Source: Vulcanimicrobium alpinum (GTDB lineage Bacteria > Vulcanimicrobiota > Vulcanimicrobiia > Vulcanimicrobiales > Vulcanimicrobiaceae). Taken from it: DNA of 64,000 nucleotides. Location: positions 3,042,484 through 3,106,483 of the forward strand of contig NZ_AP025523.1 of NCBI RefSeq assembly GCF_027923555.1, written 5' to 3'. Below are positions 59,159-64,000 of this stretch, piece by piece. Each line of letters starts with the position of its first letter. The stretch's first letter is position 1. Both the position numbers and the translations under genes were made by a program. The notes under the pieces are model-generated. The model worked only from the letters and a program-made list of their open reading frames with translations. It was not told the origin of the DNA and did not search any database.

Positions 59159-61305
59159 CGCGTTCCCTCCGTGCCGCTGAGCGCACGCACCCGTGCGTTC
59201 CAGGCGGCGAACGTCGCGCCGCGGGCGGCGAGTTCGCGCAGCAGCGGCGTCGCGTTCCACGGAGCGCCGTGCGTGCGCGCGTAGGCATCGATGCGCGCGA
59301 GGATCGCCGCGAGTCCGACGTGGTCGGCCCAGCGCAGCGGGCCGCCGCGAAACGCCGGGAAACCGTAGCCGTCGACCCACACGACGTCGATGTCGCCGGG
59401 CCGCGCGGCGATCCCGCCGGCGAGGATCGCGGCGCCCTCGTTCACCAGCGGGTAGAGACAGCGTTCGACGATCTCGTCGTCGCCGATCGCACGCCGCGCG
59501 ATCCCCTCGTCCTTCGCGACCTGCGCGATGAGCGCGTCGACCTCGGAGTCGGGCTGCGGCGTGCGGTCGCCCTCGGCGTAGCGGTAGTATCCGGCGCCCG
59601 TCTTCTGTCCGAAGCGTCCGCGCTCGCACAGCAGGTCGGCGATCCGCGAGTAGCGCCCGATGGGCGGCGCCAGCGCGTGCTTCCCTTTGCGGATCCGCCA
59701 TCCGACATCGAGTCCGGCGAGATCCGACATCGCGAACGGTCCCATCGGGAAGCCGAAGGCGCGGATCGCGCGATCGACCTGCCGCGGCGTCGCGCCCTCT
59801 TCGAGCAGAAACGCCGCTTCGCGCAGATAGCCGTGGAGCATCCGGTTGCCGATGAATCCGTCGCAGTTGCCGGCGACGACGCCGATCTTCTTCAACTGCT
59901 TCGCGACGCCGAGCGCCTGCGCGATCACGGCCGGCGACGTGCGCGCGCCGCGGACGATTTCGAGCAGCCGCATCACATTGGCTGGGCTGAAGAAATGCAT
60001 CCCGACGACCTGCTCCGGCCGCGACGTCGCCGACGCGATCGCTTCGATGTCGAGGGTCGAGGTGTTGGTCGCCAGGATCGCGTGCGGCGCGGCGATCGCG
60101 TCGAGCGCGCGGAAGACGTCCTGTTTGGTCGCAAGCTCTTCGAAGACGGCCTCGATCACGAGATCGACGCCGGCCGCCGCATCGAGCGCGCAGGCATACG
60201 CGATGCGGCCCAGGCGCTCGTCCATCTGCGCCTGCGTCAGGCGGCCTTTGCGCACCCTCGCCGCGTAGTTCGATGCGATGATCGACCGCGCGCGTTCGAG
60301 AAGCGCCGGCTGCAGGTCGACCAGCGTGACCGCGATCCCCGCGTTGGCGATCGCGGTTGCGATCCCGGTCCCCATCGTGCCGGCGCCAACGACCGTCGCG
60401 CTTCGCGCAACGAACGGCGCGGGAACGCTGCCGTCGGCGAGCTTTCCCGCTTCGCGTTCGGCGAAGAAGACATGGATGCGCGCGCGCGACTGCTCCGACT
60501 CGCGCAAGGCGAGAAAACGTTCGCGTTCGCGCGCGAGACCTTCGGCGAACGGGAGCGCCGTCGCGTCGGCGAGCGCGTCGATCGCGGCGTGCTCGGCGAG
60601 GCCGCCGCGTTCGGGCGGATTCGCGCGTGCGCGCGCCGCCGCGAGCGCAGCGTCGTCGGGACTCGCGCGCATCGCGGATGCGCGGCGCCGTTCGCCGGCG
60701 CAGGACGCGGCGAACGCACGCGCCGCGGCGCGCACGTCGCCGTCGGCGATCGCATCGACGATGCCGAGCGCCCGTGCGGCGCGGCCGTCGACCGGCTCGC
60801 CGCTCAGCACGATCGGGAGCGCCGCGCCGACGCCGATCAGGCGCGGCAGGCGCTGCGTGCCGCCGGCGCCCGGAATGAGCCCGCGCGTAATCTCCGGCAG
60901 CCCCAGCCGCGCGTCCGGCGCCGCGACGCGATAGTCGCACGCGAGCGCAACTTCGAGGCCGCCGCCCAGCGCGTTCCCGTCGAGCGCCGCGACGACGGGT
61001 TTCGACGCCTGCTCGATCGCTTCGATGAGATCGCGCACGTGCGGCCGCGGCGGCGGGTCGACGGCGAACCCACGCATGTCGGCGCCGCCGCTGAACGTGC
61101 CGCCGGCGCCGCCGAGCACGATCGCCCGCACCTCCGCGTCCGCGTCGGCGGCGGCGAGCGCGGCGATCAGCGGTGCGATCGCGGCGGGGCCCAGCGCGTT
61201 CACGGGCGGGTTGTCGATCTCCAGCACGACGACGTGATCGGGCGGCAACGCAGGCTCCAAGGGGAAAACGTGTTGCTCGAAGGTGAACGACCACCAATCC
61301 GGCAA
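59155..61305 (-). CDS. FadJ-like enoyl-CoA hydratase / 3-hydroxyacyl-CoA dehydrogenase
   Basis: 716 residues. Residues ~25-200 are crotonase: AIVLGGAGGTFSGGADMRGF, NALGGGLEVALACDYRVA and LPEITRGLIPGAGGTQRLPR, with both catalytic Glu positions kept. Residues ~300-480 are the NAD domain (VVGAGTMGTGIATAIANAGI, GMHFFSPANVMRLLEIV with the catalytic His), then two C-terminal dehydrogenase domains. TTG 61305 is used because GGAG lies upstream; internal starts closer to the hydratase domain are possible. Co-transcribed with the two dehydrogenases. Confidence 0.92.
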   Translation of the reverse strand: MPDWWSFTFEQHVFPLEPALPPDHVVVLEIDNPPVNALGPAAIAPLIAALAAADADAEVRAIVLGGAGGTFSGGADMRGFAVDPPPRPHVRDLIEAIEQASKPVVAALDGNALGGGLEVALACDYRVAAPDARLGLPEITRGLIPGAGGTQRLPRLIGVGAALPIVLSGEPVDGRAARALGIVDAIADGDVRAAARAFAASCAGERRRASAMRASPDDAALAAARARANPPERGGLAEHAAIDALADATALPFAEGLARERERFLALRESEQSRARIHVFFAEREAGKLADGSVPAPFVARSATVVGAGTMGTGIATAIANAGIAVTLVDLQPALLERARSIIASNYAARVRKGRLTQAQMDERLGRIAYACALDAAAGVDLVIEAVFEELATKQDVFRALDAIAAPHAILATNTSTLDIEAIASATSRPEQVVGMHFFSPANVMRLLEIVRGARTSPAVIAQALGVAKQLKKIGVVAGNCDGFIGNRMLHGYLREAAFLLEEGATPRQVDRAIRAFGFPMGPFAMSDLAGLDVGWRIRKGKHALAPPIGRYSRIADLLCERGRFGQKTGAGYYRYAEGDRTPQPDSEVDALIAQVAKDEGIARRAIGDDEIVERCLYPLVNEGAAILAGGIAARPGDIDVVWVDGYGFPAFRGGPLRWADHVGLAAILARIDAYARTHGAPWNATPLLRELAARGATFAAWNARVRALSGTEGTR

Positions 61306-61337
61306 CCGTAGGAAATCTCCTCGCCGGTGAGGCGCGC

Positions 61338-62201
61338 ATGCATCTTTTCTTTCAGGAGCTGCTGAACGGTCTCGTAGTCGGGAGCTTGTACGCGCTCGTC
61401 GCGCTGGGCCTTGCGCTCGTGTACGGAACGATGCAGGTGCCGAACTTCGCGCACGGCCACCTGTACATGCTCGGCGCGTACGTCGCGTTCTTCGGCGTCA
61501 CCGTCGCGCACCTGACCTACTGGCCGGCGATGCTGCTGGCGATCGTCGTGCTCGCGGCGGTCGGCGTCCTGGTCGAACGGCTCGTCTTCCGCCCCCTGCG
61601 CGACGCGCCCGAAGTGAACGCGATCATCGCCGCGGTCGGCGTGCTCTTCTTCCTGCAGACGCTCGCGCAGGTGCTCTTCAAGCCGGAGTTCCGCGAGCTG
61701 CCGACGCCCTACGACGTCGTGGTGCACCTGCCGGGCGATCTCGTCCTCACCGAGCAGCGCATCATCGTCATCGCCGCTGCGGCGGCGCTGATGGTCGCGC
61801 TGCTGCTGTTCCTCAAGCGGACGACGCTCGGCGCGACGATCGAGGCGGTGGCGCAGAACCGCCAGGGCGCGGCGCTGGTGGGGATCGACGCCGACCGCGT
61901 CTCGACGATCGTGTTCGCGATCTCGGCGGGGATGGCGGCGGCCGCCGCGACGCTGATCGCGTCGATCAACCTGATCTATCCCGCGATGGGCTTCACCGTC
62001 ATCCTCAAAGCGTTCGCGATCATCGTGCTCGGCGGGATGGGGAGCATCCCCGGCGCGATCGCCGGCGCGTTCATCCTCGCCTTCGCCGAGAGCTTCGGCG
62101 CGACGTACATCTCGACGAGTTATCAGGACGTGATCGCGTTCGCGGTGCTCGTCCTGATCCTCGCCGTGCGGCCGACCGGATTGTTCGCGAAAGGGACGTG
62201 A
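61338..62201 (+). CDS. livH: Branched-chain-type ABC permease LivH (second system)
   Basis: 287 residues, membrane permease. ALGLALVYGTMQVPNFAHGH at the N-terminus and IIVLGGMGSIPGAIAGAFIL near the C-terminus are LivH hallmarks. Divergent from the fadJ-like gene across 32 bp. First gene visible of a second Liv system; no binding-protein gene is in the window. Confidence 0.92.
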   Translation: MHLFFQELLNGLVVGSLYALVALGLALVYGTMQVPNFAHGHLYMLGAYVAFFGVTVAHLTYWPAMLLAIVVLAAVGVLVERLVFRPLRDAPEVNAIIAAVGVLFFLQTLAQVLFKPEFRELPTPYDVVVHLPGDLVLTEQRIIVIAAAAALMVALLLFLKRTTLGATIEAVAQNRQGAALVGIDADRVSTIVFAISAGMAAAAATLIASINLIYPAMGFTVILKAFAIIVLGGMGSIPGAIAGAFILAFAESFGATYISTSYQDVIAFAVLVLILAVRPTGLFAKGT

Positions 62202-63178
62202 TGCGGCGCGCGCTCTGGATCGCGGCCGCGCTGGCCGCGCTCGTCCTTCCGCTCGCCGCCGGCAAATCGTTCTACCTGCAGATCGTCGCGGACGCGTACG
62301 TCACCGCGATCGCCGTCTACGGGCTCAACGTGATCCTCGGTTACGCGGGCCTGCTCAATCTCGGCAACGCCGCGTTCTTCGGCATCGGCGCGTACAGCGT
62401 CGCGCTGCTCGAGACGAAGCTCGCGTGGCCGTTCTGGCCGGCGCTCGCCGCCGGCTGCGTCGCGAGCATGCTGATGGGCGCGTTCGTCGGCGTGATCGGC
62501 GCACGAACGCGCGGCCACTACTTCGCGATCTTCACCGCCGCCGTCGGCGTGATGATCTACACCGTGTTTTCCAACTGGCAGGAACTCACCGGCGGCAACC
62601 TCGGGATCGTCGGGATCCCGCCGCCGCCGCCGATCGGACCGCTGAACTTCGCCGACGACCGCGCGCGCTATTATCTCGTGCTCGCGACGCTCGCGTTCGC
62701 GATCGCGATCGTCACGCTCGCACGGCGTTCGCTCGTCGGCCTGACGTTCGTGGCGATCGCGGACAACGCAATCCTCGCCCGCGCCGCCGGGATCGACGTC
62801 GCGCGCGCGCGGCTCGCGGCGTTCGTCCTCTCGACGTTCCTGACCGGACTCGCCGGCGGGATGTACGCGATGGAGAACGGCAACCTCGGCCCTGACGCGA
62901 GCGGCCTCGACGTCACCTTCGAGCAGCTGCTGAACCTCGTCGTCGGCGGGATCGGGACGATCGCAGGGCCGCTGATCGGGACGCTGCTGCTGGTCGGCCT
63001 CACGCAGACGCTGCAGTCGGCGCACGAATACCGTTTCCTGATCTTCGGCCCGCTGCTCGTCGTGCTGGTGATCTTCTTCCCGCACGGCATCGCCGGCGCG
63101 TTTGCGCGCCTGCGCGCGCCGCGCCCGCCGCACGACGTCGCGGCACCGGCCGGTACGGCCGAGGCGGCGCTGAACTGA
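62201..63178 (+). CDS. livM: Branched-chain-type ABC permease LivM (second system)
   Basis: 325 residues. VYGLNVILGYAGLLNLGNAA and FFGIGAYSVALL, then ARTRGHYFAIFTAAVGVMIY and VVGGIGTIAGPLIGTLLLVG. Start ATG shares one base with the livH stop (TGATG); a GTG one codon earlier is also possible. Ala/Pro-rich tail at the end. Confidence 0.92.
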   Translation: MRRALWIAAALAALVLPLAAGKSFYLQIVADAYVTAIAVYGLNVILGYAGLLNLGNAAFFGIGAYSVALLETKLAWPFWPALAAGCVASMLMGAFVGVIGARTRGHYFAIFTAAVGVMIYTVFSNWQELTGGNLGIVGIPPPPPIGPLNFADDRARYYLVLATLAFAIAIVTLARRSLVGLTFVAIADNAILARAAGIDVARARLAAFVLSTFLTGLAGGMYAMENGNLGPDASGLDVTFEQLLNLVVGGIGTIAGPLIGTLLLVGLTQTLQSAHEYRFLIFGPLLVVLVIFFPHGIAGAFARLRAPRPPHDVAAPAGTAEAALN

Positions 63179-63942
63179 TGCTGCTGCAGGCGCGCGCGAT
63201 CACCAAGCGCTTCGGCGGGCTGCTCGCGGTCGACGACGTCTCGTCCGCGATCCCGGCGGGTCAGATCAAAGCGATCATCGGACCCAACGGCGCGGGGAAG
63301 TCGACGCTCTTCAACGTCGTCTCCGGACTCTACGCCGCGACTTCGGGCAGCCTGCTTTTCGAAGGTGAGGAGATCACCGGTCTTCCGATGCACGCCATCG
63401 CGCGTCGCGGGATCGCGCGCACGTTCCAAACGACCAGCCTGTTCGCGCACCTGACAGTGCTCGACAACGCGATGCTCGGCTACCGCCGCCATACGGCGAG
63501 CACGCTCGTCGACGCGCTGCTGCGCACGCCGCGCACGCGGCGCGAGGAGCGCGAGAGCCGCGACGCGGCGCACGACGCGCTGCGGTTCGCCGGGATCGAC
63601 GGTCTCGCGCACCGCATCGCCGGGAGCATCCCGCAGGAAGCCCAGAAGCGTCTCGCGATCGCGATCGCGGTCGCGGCGAAGCCCAAACTCGTCCTCCTCG
63701 ACGAACCGGTCGCCGGCGTCACCGCCGAAGAGACTGATGCGCACGCCGCACTGATTCGCGCTATGGCGGACGCCGGGATGACGATCTGCCTGGTCGAGCA
63801 CAAGATGAACTTGGTGATGGGACTCGCCGACTCGATCGTCGTGCTCCATCACGGCAAGAAGATCGCCGAGGGGACGCCGGCGCAGATCAGCGCCGATCCG
63901 GCCGTCATCGATGCGTATCTCGGAGTGAAAGCCCATGTCTGA
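63178..63942 (+). CDS. livG: Branched-chain-type ABC transporter ATPase LivG (second system)
   Basis: 254 residues. Walker A GPNGAGKSTLFNVVSG, Q-loop ARTFQTTSLF, Walker B LVLLDEPVAG and H-loop LVEHKMNLVM. The signature is degenerate (SIPQEAQKRLAIA). Start ATG shares one base with the livM stop; the end overlaps livF by 8 bp. Confidence 0.93.
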   Translation: MLLQARAITKRFGGLLAVDDVSSAIPAGQIKAIIGPNGAGKSTLFNVVSGLYAATSGSLLFEGEEITGLPMHAIARRGIARTFQTTSLFAHLTVLDNAMLGYRRHTASTLVDALLRTPRTRREERESRDAAHDALRFAGIDGLAHRIAGSIPQEAQKRLAIAIAVAAKPKLVLLDEPVAGVTAEETDAHAALIRAMADAGMTICLVEHKMNLVMGLADSIVVLHHGKKIAEGTPAQISADPAVIDAYLGVKAHV

Positions 63943-64000
63943 GGGCCTCGAGGTGCGCGGGCTCCAGGTCAGGTACGGCTCCGCAGCGCCGGCGCTCGAC
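63935..64000 (+). CDS. livF: Branched-chain-type ABC transporter ATPase LivF, cut by the window edge
   Basis: Only the first 22 residues are visible (EGLEVRGLQVRYGSAAPALD). Position after livG and the LivF-like N-terminus support the call. ATG 63935 overlaps the end of livG. Confidence 0.8.
   Translation, partial: MSEGLEVRGLQVRYGSAAPALD

Overview
The window is about 64 kb of dense, very GC-rich bacterial chromosome with no rRNA, tRNA, CRISPR array or insertion sequence that I can see. Lipobox lipoproteins, a YqzL-type small protein, an AroK-AroB fusion, flavin-dependent ThyX, split B12-dependent methylmalonyl-CoA mutase and a bacterial tricorn protease suggest an uncultured, high-GC Terrabacteria-type lineage; Candidatus Eremiobacterota (WPS-2) is my best guess but is unproven. 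Housekeeping genes are complete and mostly packed into operons whose stop and start codons overlap (ATGA, GTGA, TGATG).

Layout. 1-9.7 kb: a hydantoinase/oxoprolinase locus (hyuB cut by the left edge, a divergent M20 peptidase, hyuA) with a complete branched-chain-type ABC importer (livF, G, M, H, K). It is headed at 11.1 kb by an unusual regulator in which a MarR winged-helix domain is fused to a TRAP (DctP) solute-binding domain. 11.2-17.4 kb: subtilase, alpha/beta hydrolase, a frameshifted DUF1028 gene, a peptide-type solute-binding lipoprotein and a peptidoglycan-binding protein. 17.4-20.6 kb: uvrB followed by decayed remnants of a LuxR/TPR regulator and a TonB-like protein. 20.8-24.4 kb: prs, rplY, pth, a CAP-domain protein and an ArgB-like kinase. 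24.4-33.7 kb (minus): meaB, a 3-hydroxyisobutyrate dehydrogenase-like gene, mcm large and small subunits, gltX, glmU, thyX and a catalytically degenerate M48-like membrane protein. 34.1-37.4 kb: tricorn protease. 37.4-38.8 kb: infC (apparently starting at AUA), rpmI and rplT, with a structured leader and a strong terminator. 38.8-40.05 kb: a MOSC protein and a lipoprotein.

40.06-46.4 kb is the shikimate operon: aroA, aroE, aroC, aroKB, aroQ and an aldo/keto reductase. It is preceded by what looks like a classical transcription attenuator: promoter, leaderless 25-residue leader peptide with a run of Tyr/Phe/Trp codons, and a 14-bp terminator hairpin. 46.4-50.97 kb: small genes (YceI, esterase, Nudix, NAD-dependent epimerase, membrane protein, TrmH/SpoU methylase). 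51-54.7 kb: a 32-residue YqzL protein, then pheS and pheT. 54.7-61.3 kb: SpoIIE-type phosphatase, CvpA, TetR, two acyl-CoA dehydrogenases and a FadJ-like protein. 61.3-64 kb: a second Liv-type importer (livH, M, G, F cut by the right edge).

The two most novel signals are the MarR-DctP fusion regulator with its promoter and palindrome, and the aromatic-peptide attenuator in front of aroA. The AUA start of infC and a dispersed repeat of about 27 bp that extends or interrupts proteins are also notable. Several apparent frameshifts could be assembly errors.
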